Shown here: piece by piece, positions 29,382 through 38,182 of the stretch
Numbering within the stretch: the stretch's first letter is position 1
How the letters are laid out: every line of letters begins with the position of its first letter
The notes under the pieces: generated by a model
Told to the model about the DNA's origin: nothing
The model's input: the letters and a program-made list of their open reading frames with translations, nothing else
The model's database searches: none
Translations under genes and position numbers: made by a program
Origin: Candidatus Lactobacillus pullistercoris
GTDB taxonomy: Bacteria > Bacillota > Bacilli > Lactobacillales > Lactobacillaceae
Direction: 5' to 3'
Assembly: GCA_018883635.1 (NCBI GenBank)
Contig: JAHLFT010000086.1
Span: forward strand, 1 to 58,035
DNA length: 58,035 bases

Positions 29382-29460
29382 TCAATTTCACTCTTTCTAT
29401 TTAGGTATTATAATAATTGTAACTTACTTTAGTATTTAAGGATTAAAGGATGATATAAAA

Positions 29461-29691
29461 ATGGAAAATAAATCAATTAAAATAAACACTGATTATGAAA
29501 ATCACGCAATTAACATGGAATTTTCAGATAATTTAAAGGATAATCGTGAACGCGGTTACATTTTGTCTGCAGCCTTCTTTTCATTTGCTGCTGCACAGGG
29601 TTTAGACAAGCAAGAAGTTATTGAAATGGTAAACTCCAATTATGGACAATTTACCTCAAGTGACGGCTCATCGCTGTTTAAGAGATTATAA
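29461..29691 (+). CDS. Small conserved-looking hypothetical protein
   Basis: I do not recognise the 76-residue product. It is soluble, acidic in the first half and has an amphipathic Ala/Phe-rich helix around residues 33-47 (SAAFFSFAAAQGLDK). AAAGGATGAT lies at a proper distance from the ATG, which supports a real gene. It stands between pepD and a TetR regulator without obvious partners. Confidence 0.6.
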   Translation: MENKSIKINTDYENHAINMEFSDNLKDNRERGYILSAAFFSFAAAQGLDKQEVIEMVNSNYGQFTSSDGSSLFKRL

Positions 29692-29819
29692 AATAATTTA
29701 AGAAAAAACCATTTTAGGACTTGCATTTGTTATTTAATAGTTATAATATAATAATTGAATCAAAAATAACGAGTGTTTTAAAAAAGCATAGTAATGCTTC
29801 GAGATTGAGGTGTATTAAA

Positions 29820-30446
29820 ATGGCAAGAAAGAAAGAAATTAGTAAAGAAAAGATTTTGGATATCGCCTATAAGATGGCAGTTGTTGATGGTTTAGATTGT
29901 TTGACTGCTCGTAGCATCGCAAAGACGGGACACTTTTCTACACAGCCTTTATACTTAGAATTCAGTAATATGAAAGAAATTCGTTCCTTAGTTTTGGAAA
30001 GAATTTCAGGTGAATTAAGAGAAAAGATTTTACAACAAAAGTTCACTGGTGATCCATTAATCGACTTAGATTTATCATATATTGACTTCTCACAAAAACA
30101 TGTACAATTATTCCGTGCAATGTTTGTTGATGGTAAATTCGATAGCAAGATTATTTCTGATACTTTAATGGATTTGGGTATTGAAAAATTCAAGAATCAA
30201 TACCCAGACACTGATTACAGTGACGACAAGATCAAAGATATTGTTGTTGCCAACTGGATTTCTGCAGTTGGAATGGCATCATTAATTGTTAATAAGATTG
30301 CGACATTTAGCCAAGATCAAATTATTAATGTATTGAATGCCCAAATTCACGATGCAATGCTTAATGATCGCCTTAACACTACTGCACAAGAAAATCCTAT
30401 GTTTGCTGCTGATGATGAAGCTTCATTGAAGGATCAATTGGCTTAA
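29820..30446 (+). CDS. TetR/AcrR family regulator
   Basis: A 208-residue regulator with a TetR helix-turn-helix near residues 20-55 (ARSIAKTGHFSTQPLYLEF) and a helical ligand domain. Its N-terminus is at 29820, where GAGGTG is correctly spaced; an upstream in-frame ATG at 29721 has no ribosome site. The gene ends at a strong terminator 150 bases before nfr1. No palindromic operator was obvious, so a link to the flavin reductase genes is only positional. Confidence 0.82.
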   Translation: MARKKEISKEKILDIAYKMAVVDGLDCLTARSIAKTGHFSTQPLYLEFSNMKEIRSLVLERISGELREKILQQKFTGDPLIDLDLSYIDFSQKHVQLFRAMFVDGKFDSKIISDTLMDLGIEKFKNQYPDTDYSDDKIKDIVVANWISAVGMASLIVNKIATFSQDQIINVLNAQIHDAMLNDRLNTTAQENPMFAADDEASLKDQLA

Positions 30447-30481
30447 GCTCAATAGCAATATACATAACTATGCTTTTTCTC

Positions 30482-30513
30482 AATAAAGCGTCCCAGCGGA
30501 CGCTTTTTTCTTT
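30482..30513 (+). terminator. Intrinsic terminator
   Basis: AAAGCGTCC CAGC GGACGCTTTTTT, a strong GC-rich hairpin after the TetR gene. Confidence 0.9.
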
Positions 30514-30603
30514 TGCTTGTTATAAAAAATAAAAATTAGGATTTATTGGAATTAGTAGTCTATAATAACCTATGCATGATTAAATTTTGAAAGGTGGTTT
30601 TTT

Positions 30604-31143
30604 ATGAAAATCCTAGCATTATCAGGTTCAAATGCTGATGGTTCATTCAACCTAGCTTTATTAAAGTTTATTGCTAAGCATTTTGAAGATAAGTACGATT
30701 TTGATGTAACTTCAGTAAAAGGTTTACCAATGTTTAAAGAAGGTGTCGATGCTCCCGCCGATGTTTTAGCTTTAGGTAAAAAGATTCAAGATGCTGATTT
30801 AGTTTTAATCGCTTCACCTGAGCAACAACACTCTGTGACTAGCAGTTTAAAGAGTGCTCTTGAATGGTTATCAAGCTCAGTTCATCCATTTCATGGTAAG
30901 CCAGTGGTAATCGTGTCAACTTCTCCTATGCCACAAGGTGCTTCTCGTTCACAACTTCGTTTGAAGACCATTCTAATCTCACCAGGATTTGGCGCTAAAA
31001 TCTTTAATGGTGATGAATTTATGATGGGTACTGCACCAAAGCAATTTGATGAAAATGGCGCTTTAGTAAACGAAGGCACTGTTAAATTCTTAGATCATTT
31101 CTTTAGCGAAGTTGAAGATTGGTATAAGCAAATTACTAAGTAA
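30604..31143 (+). CDS. nfr1: NADH-dependent flavin reductase subunit 1 (H2O2-forming Nfr)
   Basis: A 179-residue flavodoxin-like NADPH-dependent FMN reductase family protein. [10 protein letters not shown] at residues 7-16 is the FMN phosphate loop, and [21 protein letters not shown] is the usual flavin-side segment (family: PEYN.S.PG.LKNAIDW). Together with the next gene it matches the two-subunit flavin reductase known in the L. acidophilus group to reduce FMN with NADH, whose reduced flavin then makes hydrogen peroxide from oxygen. GAAAGGTGG gives a strong ribosome site; a TATAAT lies at 30561-30566. The pairing with a close homologue is the main support. Confidence 0.85.
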   Translation: MKILALSGSNADGSFNLALLKFIAKHFEDKYDFDVTSVKGLPMFKEGVDAPADVLALGKKIQDADLVLIASPEQQHSVTSSLKSALEWLSSSVHPFHGKPVVIVSTSPMPQGASRSQLRLKTILISPGFGAKIFNGDEFMMGTAPKQFDENGALVNEGTVKFLDHFFSEVEDWYKQITK

Positions 31144-31155
31144 GGAGGGCATAGA

Positions 31156-31704
31156 ATGAAATTATTAGCAATTGTAGGTACAAATGCTCCATTTTCCTAT
31201 AACCGCTTTTTAGCTAGATTTATTGCTAAGCGTTATGGTGATAAGGCTGATATTGAAGTAAAAGAAATTGATGAGATCAAGCCATTTTGTAGAACTGAAG
31301 AACCTGACGAAGTGACCAAGAAGTGGATTGAAGATGTTAAGGTCGCTGATGGTATTATTTTAACTACACCAGAATATGATCACTCAATTCCAGCTGCACT
31401 TAAGAGTGCTCTTGAATGGCTTGGATCACATGCTGGTCCTAATGTTATGAAGATGAAGCCAGCCGCAGTCGTAGGTACTTCATACGGTATTCAAGGTGCA
31501 AGTCGTGCACAAGAAGATGCCCGTGAAATTTTACTTTCACCAGATATGACTGCTAATGTTTTACCGGGTAATGAAGTTTTAATTGCTGGTGCCGCTAACA
31601 GTTTTAATAAAGAAACTGGCGACTTAACTAATGAAACTTACATTAAGCAATTGGATGCAATGATGGATAACTTCATTAATTTTGTTAACCAAGCAAACAA
31701 ATAA
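31156..31704 (+). CDS. nfr2: NADH-dependent flavin reductase subunit 2 (H2O2-forming Nfr)
   Basis: A 182-residue paralogue of the preceding protein (both have LKSALEWL and the TNAPFSYN / SNADGSFN phosphate-binding loop). It retains [20 protein letters not shown], closer to the canonical flavin reductase pattern than subunit 1 does. It starts 12 bases after nfr1 with TAAGGAGGG, so the two are made together, which fits a heteromeric enzyme. The ApbE flavin transferase and a tyrosine phosphatase follow after a terminator. Confidence 0.85.
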   Translation: MKLLAIVGTNAPFSYNRFLARFIAKRYGDKADIEVKEIDEIKPFCRTEEPDEVTKKWIEDVKVADGIILTTPEYDHSIPAALKSALEWLGSHAGPNVMKMKPAAVVGTSYGIQGASRAQEDAREILLSPDMTANVLPGNEVLIAGAANSFNKETGDLTNETYIKQLDAMMDNFINFVNQANK

Positions 31705-31735
31705 TTTTGCCAGAAAAACTATTTGAGTTGTAAAA

Positions 31736-31768
31736 TTAAGTCTGAGACATAAGTCCCAGACTTTTTTA
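31736..31768 (+). terminator. Intrinsic terminator after nfr2
   Basis: AAGTCTG, an inner loop, then CAGACTTTTTT. It ends about 34 bases before the next start, so partial readthrough into the phosphatase gene is possible. Confidence 0.75.
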
Positions 31769-31801
31769 TTGCACGGGGCTAGGAAAGGAGGTAAACACGT
31801 C

Positions 31802-32593
31802 TTGAAACCAAACGTGTTACCATTAAATTCTGTTTATAACCCACGTGATCTAGGTGGTTATGTCGGTTTTGCTGGTCGAAAGGTTAAAATGCACCGGTTA
31901 CTTAGAACAGGAAAAATTAGCAATCTTTCTAAAAATGATGCTAAATATTTAAAAGAGTATGGCCTTAGTAAAATTATTGATTTGCGCTCGCCATTTGAGT
32001 GTAAATTTGCACCGGACCATCCTCTGAGTGGAGTAGAGCACTATAATTTATCTTTGTCTGACGAGGATAATACTCAAGGCGGGCAAGGGGACTTTGAAAA
32101 AACTTTAGCGAAGTATCGGGTAGATCAGTATGCCGGCTTTAAAATGATGTGTAAGAGATATTATGATCATGTCACTAAAGAGCATGCACAGAATGTAATT
32201 CACCAAATTTTAGAAATATTGGCTAATACTAAAGATGGTGCAGTGCTCTATCATTGCTCTGAAGGTAAGGATCGAACAGGGATTGTAACTGTCGTTATTC
32301 TTTATATACTAGGAGTAGATTTAGAAACGATCAGGCAGGACTATTTATGTTCAAATTATTTATTAAATGATTATCGCAGCTGTCGTGATCAAAAATTTAA
32401 GAAGAATGGTGAAAATTTAAAGTTTAGAGCAAATATGCGGATCTTAGGTTCAGTAGAAGATGCATTTTTGGATACTTCATTGATTGCAATTCAGGAAAAT
32501 TATGGTGGTTTAGATAAATTTCTTGAAGAGCAGTTGCATGTAACTCCGGACTTAATCGCAAGTTTGCGTGAGCTTTATTTAGAAAAGAAATAA
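31802..32593 (+). CDS. Tyrosine/phosphoinositide-type phosphatase, paralogue 2
   Basis: A 263-residue relative of the phosphatase at 11165-11938. It has NPRDLGGYVG near the N-terminus, DLRSPFE, and the catalytic loop HCSEGKDRTG with its Cys and Arg. The start is TTG at 31802, with AAAGGAGG nine bases upstream; an earlier TTG at 31769 would sit inside the terminator tail. It is followed after nine bases by apbE, so they form a short unit. Substrate unknown. Confidence 0.85.
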   Translation: MKPNVLPLNSVYNPRDLGGYVGFAGRKVKMHRLLRTGKISNLSKNDAKYLKEYGLSKIIDLRSPFECKFAPDHPLSGVEHYNLSLSDEDNTQGGQGDFEKTLAKYRVDQYAGFKMMCKRYYDHVTKEHAQNVIHQILEILANTKDGAVLYHCSEGKDRTGIVTVVILYILGVDLETIRQDYLCSNYLLNDYRSCRDQKFKKNGENLKFRANMRILGSVEDAFLDTSLIAIQENYGGLDKFLEEQLHVTPDLIASLRELYLEKK

Positions 32594-32602
32594 GGCATTT
32601 TT

Positions 32603-33532
32603 ATGACAGAAATAATTAAAGATTTAGCTAAAAAACAAGTTGTTGGTCATCACCATGCTTTAGGTACATCAATTACATTGCAAGTCTTCGGAACCCAAAA
32701 TGATTGGTTAATCAAAAAGTCATTTGAATTAATCGATCATTATGAAGATCTGTTGACTGTAAACCGTGATGTATCTGAAGTCATGAGTGTTAATCATGCT
32801 GCAGGCGAAAAGGCTGTTCAAGTTTCCCGTGGAACTTATTCGCTAATTAAATTAGCAGTTGAAAAAAGTCGAGAAAATTTTGGCTTTAATGCGTTAATCG
32901 GACCTGTAGTAAAGTTGTGGCATATCGGCTTTAAAGGTGCACACGTCCCAACTGATGAGCAAATCAAAGAAAAAATGAAATTAACCGATCCAAATAATGT
33001 GGTGCTTAATGACGCTGATCAGTCTGTTTTCTTAACTAAAGAAGGGATGGAACTTGATTTAGGCGGAATTGCCAAAGGTTGGATTGCCGATCGGATCCGT
33101 GATTTGTGGCGTGCTTGTGGCGAAGGCGGTATTATCAATTTGGGCGGTAATATTCTACTTGTTGGGATTTCACCTAAGAGACCAAATGGCCAATGGACAA
33201 TTGGTGTGCAAGATCCTAAAGAACCACGAGGAGACAATATTACGTCAGTGATGGTCCCAGAATGCTCAGCGGTAACGAGCGGAACTTATGAACGCTTTTT
33301 AGTGGTTAATGGAAAGAAGTATCACCATTTAATTGATCCGCGGACAGGTTATCCTGTTAAAACCGATTTAGCTGGCGTCACAACTTTTACAAAGGATTCG
33401 GTTGAAGCAGAAATTGAATGTAAGAGATTATTCTTTGCTGGTAAGCCAATTAAAGGCTGGCATGATAATCCGGATCGTTTAGGTGCAATTTTCGTTTATA
33501 ATGATGAACGAGTTGTGTATGATAATTTTTAA
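32603..33532 (+). CDS. apbE: FAD:protein FMN transferase
   Basis: ApbE attaches FMN through a phosphoester to Ser/Thr of target flavoproteins, using FAD and Mg2+. The 309-residue protein holds the core motifs LDLGGIAKGWIADR, INLGGN, and HHLIDPRTGYP, and lacks a lipoprotein signal peptide, so it acts in the cytosol. Cytosolic ApbE proteins flavinylate targets such as fumarate/urocanate reductase-like enzymes. No obvious acceptor protein lies in the window. The start has only a weak ribosome site (AAGG) and follows the phosphatase stop by nine bases, indicating coupling. Confidence 0.92.
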   Translation: MTEIIKDLAKKQVVGHHHALGTSITLQVFGTQNDWLIKKSFELIDHYEDLLTVNRDVSEVMSVNHAAGEKAVQVSRGTYSLIKLAVEKSRENFGFNALIGPVVKLWHIGFKGAHVPTDEQIKEKMKLTDPNNVVLNDADQSVFLTKEGMELDLGGIAKGWIADRIRDLWRACGEGGIINLGGNILLVGISPKRPNGQWTIGVQDPKEPRGDNITSVMVPECSAVTSGTYERFLVVNGKKYHHLIDPRTGYPVKTDLAGVTTFTKDSVEAEIECKRLFFAGKPIKGWHDNPDRLGAIFVYNDERVVYDNF

Positions 33533-33540
33533 TAATAGTA

Positions 33541-33584
33541 ATAAAAGACCGTGATAATTTAGTGATTATCATCGGTCTTTTTAT
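33541..33584 (+). terminator. Intrinsic terminator after apbE
   Basis: AAAGACCG.GATAAT / ATTATC..CGGTCTTTTT hairpin. Confidence 0.85.
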
Positions 33585-33662
33585 ATAATAAGAAATTAAT
33601 TATGGAAAAGTTTTAAAACTGAAAGTGGAAAAACCTTAAAATTGAAACTTGAGAGGAAAAAG

Positions 33663-34222
33663 ATGGAATATGAACCAAGAATTATAGACCAACCTTTGGC
33701 TGACAACTTGCAAGAATTACCTGCAATTTTAATTGAGGGGGGCAAAGGCAGTCGGAAAAACTATTTCCGGCTTTGCCTAAGGCACCTAAGCACTTTATGC
33801 TTGATCCTGCGATTGCAATGAGCTTGCTAGATGTAACTAAAGAACAACTAACTGATTTTGACGTTGATAAGCATATCGGTAAAATAAATAGCGATCTAAT
33901 AGGCCAATTGATGGAAAGCTTAGTCTATCAAAGCTTAATTGTTTATGCCGATGCACTTGATGCACATTTATGCCATTTCCGAGATAGTAAGGGGCGTCAT
34001 GAGATTGATTTTATTTTACAAAAGGGTCGCAAATTGATTCTCTTTGAAGTAAAAACAAATTTTAATGTTAAAGACAGTTATGTTAGACATTTAAATTGGT
34101 TTGAAGAAATTGCAGGTGAAGAATATCAAATTTCAAAAGTATTGTTAAATACTGGACAAGTTGCTTATCAAAGACAAGAAGATAAAGTGCAAGTTGTACC
34201 GATTGCAATGTTAGGATTATAA
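33663..34222 (+). pseudogene. AAA ATPase with DUF4143 domain, frameshifted and internally deleted
   Basis: The start (EYEPRIIDQPL, then AILIEGAKAVGKT with a Walker A) is that of the large ATP-binding/DUF4143 family, but one extra G in GGGGGGC near 33737-33743 shifts the frame just before the P-loop. The sequence then jumps to the C-terminal DUF4143 part (GRHEIDFILQKG, LFEVKTN, a restriction-nuclease-like core). Around 200 residues, including Walker B, are missing compared with a typical 400-residue member. An open frame of 149 codons remains from 33773 but has no convincing ribosome site. Confidence 0.8.
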
Positions 34223-34223
34223 A

Positions 34224-34262
34224 ATAAACCGCATCTCTACAAAAAGATGCGGTCTTTTTTTA
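34224..34262. terminator. Bidirectional intrinsic terminator
   Basis: AAACCGCATCT, short loop, AGATGCGGTCTTTTTT, between the broken ATPase gene and the convergent CvpA gene. Confidence 0.9.
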
Positions 34263-34799
34263 TTATCCAACGGTTTTTCCAATACTAAAGATACTATTAA
34301 ACATTCCGTTAGAAAACCCTGGAGTATTGTAAATAATAAAACGTAACATACTTGAATCAATTGTCTGCTGAGTAAACCATGAATTCTGTAATGCGTTTAG
34401 CATTGATAAAACGACATAGACAAAGAAATATCCTGCGATTAGAGAAACAATCGCGCCAAGTACACTATCAAGTAAGCTACCTAAGTTGGTTGCATGAGGA
34501 TTTTTACTTGGAATCCAACTCTTAAAAATTTTAACAATCATTCGCCCAATAAATAAAATAATGAAGAAAGCAATAAAACGAGCGAACATTAGGTTAACTT
34601 CAGTGGTTAAATTTGTTTGAATATGTTGCCCCGTAAATTCAGTGTAAAGCCAATTCCCTAACGGGTTCTGCATAAATATTGCGATCATAAAAACAATGGC
34701 TGCAAAAACAAGGTTAACAATATAGCGGGTAAAACCGGTCTTATAACCTTGATATGCCTGCCAAACTAAATAAGCAAGTACAATAAGTGTTACTATCAT
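34263..34799 (-). CDS. CvpA family membrane protein
   Basis: A 178-residue integral membrane protein with four hydrophobic segments (about residues 3-20, 28-46, 72-92 and 110-130). The pattern AYLVWQAYQGYKTGF followed by FMIAIFMQNPLG and FIGRMIVKIFKS is typical of the CvpA/colicin V production family. It lies alone, divergent from rsmG. Its role in Firmicutes is unclear (envelope integrity in proteobacteria). Confidence 0.8.
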   Translation of the reverse strand: MIVTLIVLAYLVWQAYQGYKTGFTRYIVNLVFAAIVFMIAIFMQNPLGNWLYTEFTGQHIQTNLTTEVNLMFARFIAFFIILFIGRMIVKIFKSWIPSKNPHATNLGSLLDSVLGAIVSLIAGYFFVYVVLSMLNALQNSWFTQQTIDSSMLRFIIYNTPGFSNGMFNSIFSIGKTVG

Positions 34800-34933
34800 A
34801 GTTTTTTCTCCTTTGCCGTATATTATAACCTAATAATATGCGATAGACTTTGACGATTAGCAGAAAATACTTCATAATTGTAGGGATAGTTTAGCTTTAC
34901 TAATCGCCATTTTTGGCGTTAAATTGATAGAGT

Positions 34934-34958
34934 GTGAAACACGGTTTCACGGGTGAAA
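34934..34958. repeat. Alternating GTGAAA half-site repeats before rsmG
   Basis: GTGAAAC (34934-34940), its inverse GTTTCAC (34944-34950) and GTGAAA (34953-34958) follow each other, so two overlapping palindromes share the middle arm. The half-site GTGAAA/TTTCAC is that of parS (TGTTTCACGTGAAACA), but with 3- and 2-base insertions at the centres. The last arm includes the rsmG ribosome site GGGTGA. This may be a decayed or variant partition site, or an mRNA hairpin. Confidence 0.4.
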
Positions 34959-34959
34959 A

Positions 34960-35682
34960 ATGAATCCTGAACAATTTGTCGAAGAATTAACAAAACATAA
35001 TTTTAAATTAACAGATAAACAAAAGAAACAGTTTAAAGAATATTTTAAATATTTAGTTGCTGCAAATGAACATGTCAATCTAACGAGAATTACCGCGGAA
35101 GATGATGTCTATCTAAAGCACTTTTTTGATAGCGTAACGCCATTATTTACCTTTAATGAAGTGTTTAATGATGGCGCTCATCTCTGCGATGTGGGAGCTG
35201 GTGCCGGTTTTCCATCAATTCCGCTAAAGATACTGATGCCAAGCTTGAAGATCACAATCGTTGATTCTTTAGCTAAAAGACTAACTTTTTTGAAGGAATT
35301 GATCGCTAAGTTAGAACTAAAAGATGTTGAATTAGTTCATGGGCGTGCAGAAGATGTCGGTCAAAATCCTTTATACCGTGAGAAATTCGACCTCGTTACA
35401 GCTAGAGCAGTAGCCAATATGACAGTTCTTAGTGAATATTGTTTACCACTGGTTAAAGAAAAAGGATATTTCCTTGCTCTAAAGGGTCCTAAAGCAGGAA
35501 GTGAACTTGACGATAGTCAAAAAGCAATTCAAGTTTTAGGTGGAAAAGTAATTGATGATGTCGAATTATCACTTCCAGCTAGTGATGAACAAAGAACTTT
35601 AATTCTTATTGAAAAAATTAAGAAAACGCTTAAAAAATATCCGCGTCAAGCAGGAACACCAAGACGAAAACCAATACATTAA
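34960..35682 (+). CDS. rsmG: 16S rRNA (guanine-N7)-methyltransferase RsmG (GidB)
   Basis: RsmG methylates N7 of G527 in 16S rRNA with S-adenosylmethionine. The 240-residue protein has the SAM-binding loop [16 protein letters not shown] near residue 70, [18 protein letters not shown] upstream of it, and [17 protein letters not shown]. The basic tail from about residue 215 ([18 protein letters not shown]) is typical of Gram-positive members. GGGTGA lies close to the ATG. It heads the rsmG-noc-parA-parB block, the arrangement found near oriC in Bacillus. Confidence 0.95.
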   Translation: MNPEQFVEELTKHNFKLTDKQKKQFKEYFKYLVAANEHVNLTRITAEDDVYLKHFFDSVTPLFTFNEVFNDGAHLCDVGAGAGFPSIPLKILMPSLKITIVDSLAKRLTFLKELIAKLELKDVELVHGRAEDVGQNPLYREKFDLVTARAVANMTVLSEYCLPLVKEKGYFLALKGPKAGSELDDSQKAIQVLGGKVIDDVELSLPASDEQRTLILIEKIKKTLKKYPRQAGTPRRKPIH

Positions 35683-35694
35683 TGGAGGAGTATC

Positions 35695-36525
35695 ATGTCA
35701 CTTTTTTCATTTAAACATCATGATGAGATCCCTAAGAATAAACAAATCCAGGATATTGAGCTTAGCAAGATTAAGCCTAATCAATTTCAACCACGTCGCC
35801 AATTTTCTGAAAATTCAATCAAAGAATTAGCGCAAACTCTGGATAAAGAAGGTCTTCTTCAACCCATTGTAATAAGAGAAGATGGCGAAGAATATGAAAT
35901 TATTGCTGGTGAACGTCGCTTTCGTGCGGCACAACTTTTAGGTTGGGAAAAAATTCCAGCAATCGTTAATAATATGGATGATGATCAAGCTGCTTTTTTA
36001 GCTTTGATTGAAAATTTGCAACGTGAAAATCTGAATCCAATCGATGAAGCAAAGGCTTATACTAACTTAATGAAGCTAAATAATTTAACCCAAGCGGAAT
36101 TAGCTAAGGATATGGGAAAATCACAATCATATGTGGCTAATAAATTACGTTTGCTTAAATTAACGCCTAAAGTTCAAAGCTATTTGGCAAGTGGTGAAAT
36201 TTCTGCTCGTCATGGTCGAGCTTTAGTTGGACTTAGTGAACGAGATCAAAGTCGGGTCGTTGATGAAATTTTGGCAAATAATTTAAATGTCAAAGAAACC
36301 GAAGAAATTATTAAGGATCTTGATGAATATTTTGCTAAGAAAAACGAAGATAAGACCGAAAAGAAGAAACGCTTTGCCAAAAGAATGCCAAAGGACTTAA
36401 AAGTTCAAATTAATACTATTAAGCAGGCGATAAAGTTGGCAAAAGATTCGGGTATCAAAGTTAAGGTAAAAGAAAATAAAGATCCTGATGACTATAAGAT
36501 TACGATTGAGTTAAAGAGAAAGTAG
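35695..36525 (+). CDS. noc: ParB-like nucleoid occlusion protein Noc
   Basis: A 276-residue ParB/Noc CTPase. A short N-terminal segment (MSLFSFKHHDEIPK), which may act as the membrane-touching helix of Noc, precedes the ParB domain with GERRFRAAQ (CTP-binding) and ENLQRENLNP, then the helix-turn-helix (TQAELAKDMGKSQSYVANKLRLLKL). Two ParB-like genes are separated by parA, exactly as in the Bacillus rsmG-noc-soj-spo0J order, and this first one is therefore called Noc, which keeps division away from the nucleoid. TGGAGGAG gives a strong ribosome site. Confidence 0.85.
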   Translation: MSLFSFKHHDEIPKNKQIQDIELSKIKPNQFQPRRQFSENSIKELAQTLDKEGLLQPIVIREDGEEYEIIAGERRFRAAQLLGWEKIPAIVNNMDDDQAAFLALIENLQRENLNPIDEAKAYTNLMKLNNLTQAELAKDMGKSQSYVANKLRLLKLTPKVQSYLASGEISARHGRALVGLSERDQSRVVDEILANNLNVKETEEIIKDLDEYFAKKNEDKTEKKKRFAKRMPKDLKVQINTIKQAIKLAKDSGIKVKVKENKDPDDYKITIELKRK

Positions 36526-36540
36526 AAGGGTATGGAAAAT

Positions 36541-37320
36541 ATGGCAAATGTAATTTCGGTTGCTAATCAAAAGGGAGGAGTAGGTAAAACTACTACTACA
36601 ATTAACTTAGCAGCTTCAGTTGCGAACCGTGGCTACCGAGTTCTAATTGTTGATATTGACCCGCAAGGAAACGCAACTTCTGGTTTAGGAATTGAAAAAT
36701 CAGAAATTGATCAAGATATTTACAATGTTTTAATTGATGAAATCCCACTAAAGGACACGATACATCACACTTCAACTAAAAAATTAGATATCGTGCCAGC
36801 TACTATTAACTTATCTGGTGCCGAAACCGAATTAATCAGTATGATAGCACGTGAAACTCGCTTAAAGTCAGCGCTTGATACTGTTAATGATGATTATGAC
36901 TTTATTTTTATTGATTGTCCGCCATCTCTTGGTCAACTTTCAATCAATGCCTTTACCGCATCTAATTCAATTTTGATTCCAGTTCAGAGTGAATATTATG
37001 CGATGGAAGGTTTAAGCCAACTTTTGAATACGATTAGATTGGTGCAAAAACACTTTAATAAGGATCTTGGTGTTGAAGGTGTTCTGTTAACAATGCTTGA
37101 CGCAAGAACAAACCTAGGTGCAGAAGTTGTTAAAGAAGTTCAGTCATACTTTAGTAAGAAAGTATATAAGACAATTATTCCAAGAATTACGAAGTTAGCC
37201 GAAGCGCCAAGTTACGGACAACCAATTACCGAATATGCACCACGTTCTCGTGGAAGTAAAGTTTACGATGATTTAGCAAGAGAGGTGCTGAAAGCTCATG
37301 GCAAGAGACTCAAAAAATAA
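36541..37320 (+). CDS. parA: Chromosome-partition ATPase ParA/Soj
   Basis: A 259-residue ParA-type ATPase with the deviant Walker A NQKGGVGKTTTTINLA at residues 7-22, switch I DIDPQGNATSGLG, and Walker B-like FIFIDCPPSLG. It works with ParB on origin segregation and DnaA control. Two ATGs (36532, 36541) are in frame; GAAGGG at 36525-36530 is one base from the first and ten from the second, so the second is used. The 3' end overlaps parB by 23 bases. Confidence 0.93.
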   Translation: MANVISVANQKGGVGKTTTTINLAASVANRGYRVLIVDIDPQGNATSGLGIEKSEIDQDIYNVLIDEIPLKDTIHHTSTKKLDIVPATINLSGAETELISMIARETRLKSALDTVNDDYDFIFIDCPPSLGQLSINAFTASNSILIPVQSEYYAMEGLSQLLNTIRLVQKHFNKDLGVEGVLLTMLDARTNLGAEVVKEVQSYFSKKVYKTIIPRITKLAEAPSYGQPITEYAPRSRGSKVYDDLAREVLKAHGKRLKK

Positions 37321-38182
37321 AGAACTCCGCAAAAAAGGCGGCCTTGGTCGCGGAATTGAAGCATTATTTGACGATGAACCTCAAGTTGATGAGGCCGAAG
37401 AAGTTCAAGATCTTTCTTTAGATGAGATTCGTCCTAATCCTTATCAACCAAGAAAGACTTTTGATGATAAGAGCTTGAAGGAATTAGCTGATTCAATTAA
37501 GGAAAATGGTGTCTTTCAGCCAATTATTGTTCGTAAGTCGATCAATGGTTATGAAATTATTGCTGGTGAAAGAAGATGCCGGGCTTCAAAATTAGCTAAG
37601 AAGAAGACCGTTCCTGCAATTATCCGTAAATTTGATGAGAGTCAAATGATGGAAGTTGCTGTTCTTGAAAACCTGCAACGTGAAGATTTAACTCCACTTG
37701 AAGAAGCTCAAGCTTACGAAATGCTCCAAAAGAATCTAGGCTTAACTCAAGAAGAAGTTTCAAAGAGAATGGGTAAGTCTCGTCCATATATAGCTAATTA
37801 TTTGCGATTACTTACTTTACCGAGCAAGACTAAACGTCTTTTACAACATGGCGAATTATCAATGGGTCAAGCTAGAACACTGCTTAGTCTAAAGGATAAA
37901 GACAGAATTGATGATATTGCTAAGCGTGTAGTCAAGGAAGGGATGCCTGTTCGTAAGGTCGAAGCATTAGTTTCTAAACTTAATTCTAAGAAGCCAAGAA
38001 AAAAGAATGCTCATAAATCAGCCTTTATTCGCGCAAGTGAAAGCCAACTTGCTGATAAGTTTGGTTCCACTGTCAATATTTCAGAAAGCAAAAAAGGTAA
38101 GGGTCATCTTTCAATTGATTTTGCCTCGACTGAAGAATTGAATCGAATTTTGGATATTTTAGGTGTTGATCTCGATGATTAA
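37298..38182 (+). CDS. parB: Chromosome-partition protein ParB/Spo0J
   Basis: A 294-residue ParB CTPase. The N-terminus has GLGRGIEALFDDE, the ParA-activating basic segment; then RPNPYQPRKTF, the CTP-binding GERRCRASK, and ENLQREDLTPLEE; then the helix-turn-helix near residue 150 and a C-terminal dimer domain. It starts inside the end of parA with GAGGTG 15 bases before the ATG and its stop lies within the start of DUF951, giving tight translational coupling across three genes. Confidence 0.94.
   Translation: MARDSKNKELRKKGGLGRGIEALFDDEPQVDEAEEVQDLSLDEIRPNPYQPRKTFDDKSLKELADSIKENGVFQPIIVRKSINGYEIIAGERRCRASKLAKKKTVPAIIRKFDESQMMEVAVLENLQREDLTPLEEAQAYEMLQKNLGLTQEEVSKRMGKSRPYIANYLRLLTLPSKTKRLLQHGELSMGQARTLLSLKDKDRIDDIAKRVVKEGMPVRKVEALVSKLNSKKPRKKNAHKSAFIRASESQLADKFGSTVNISESKKGKGHLSIDFASTEELNRILDILGVDLDD

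Noticed and set aside
33773..34222. Stand-alone DUF4143 protein of 149 residues
   Set aside because: The upstream N-terminal segment with Walker A shows it is the tail of a deleted and frameshifted gene; no convincing ribosome site.
36848..36857. parS site inside parA
   Set aside because: Only the right arm matches (CACGTGAAAC); the left arm differs at four of five outer positions.
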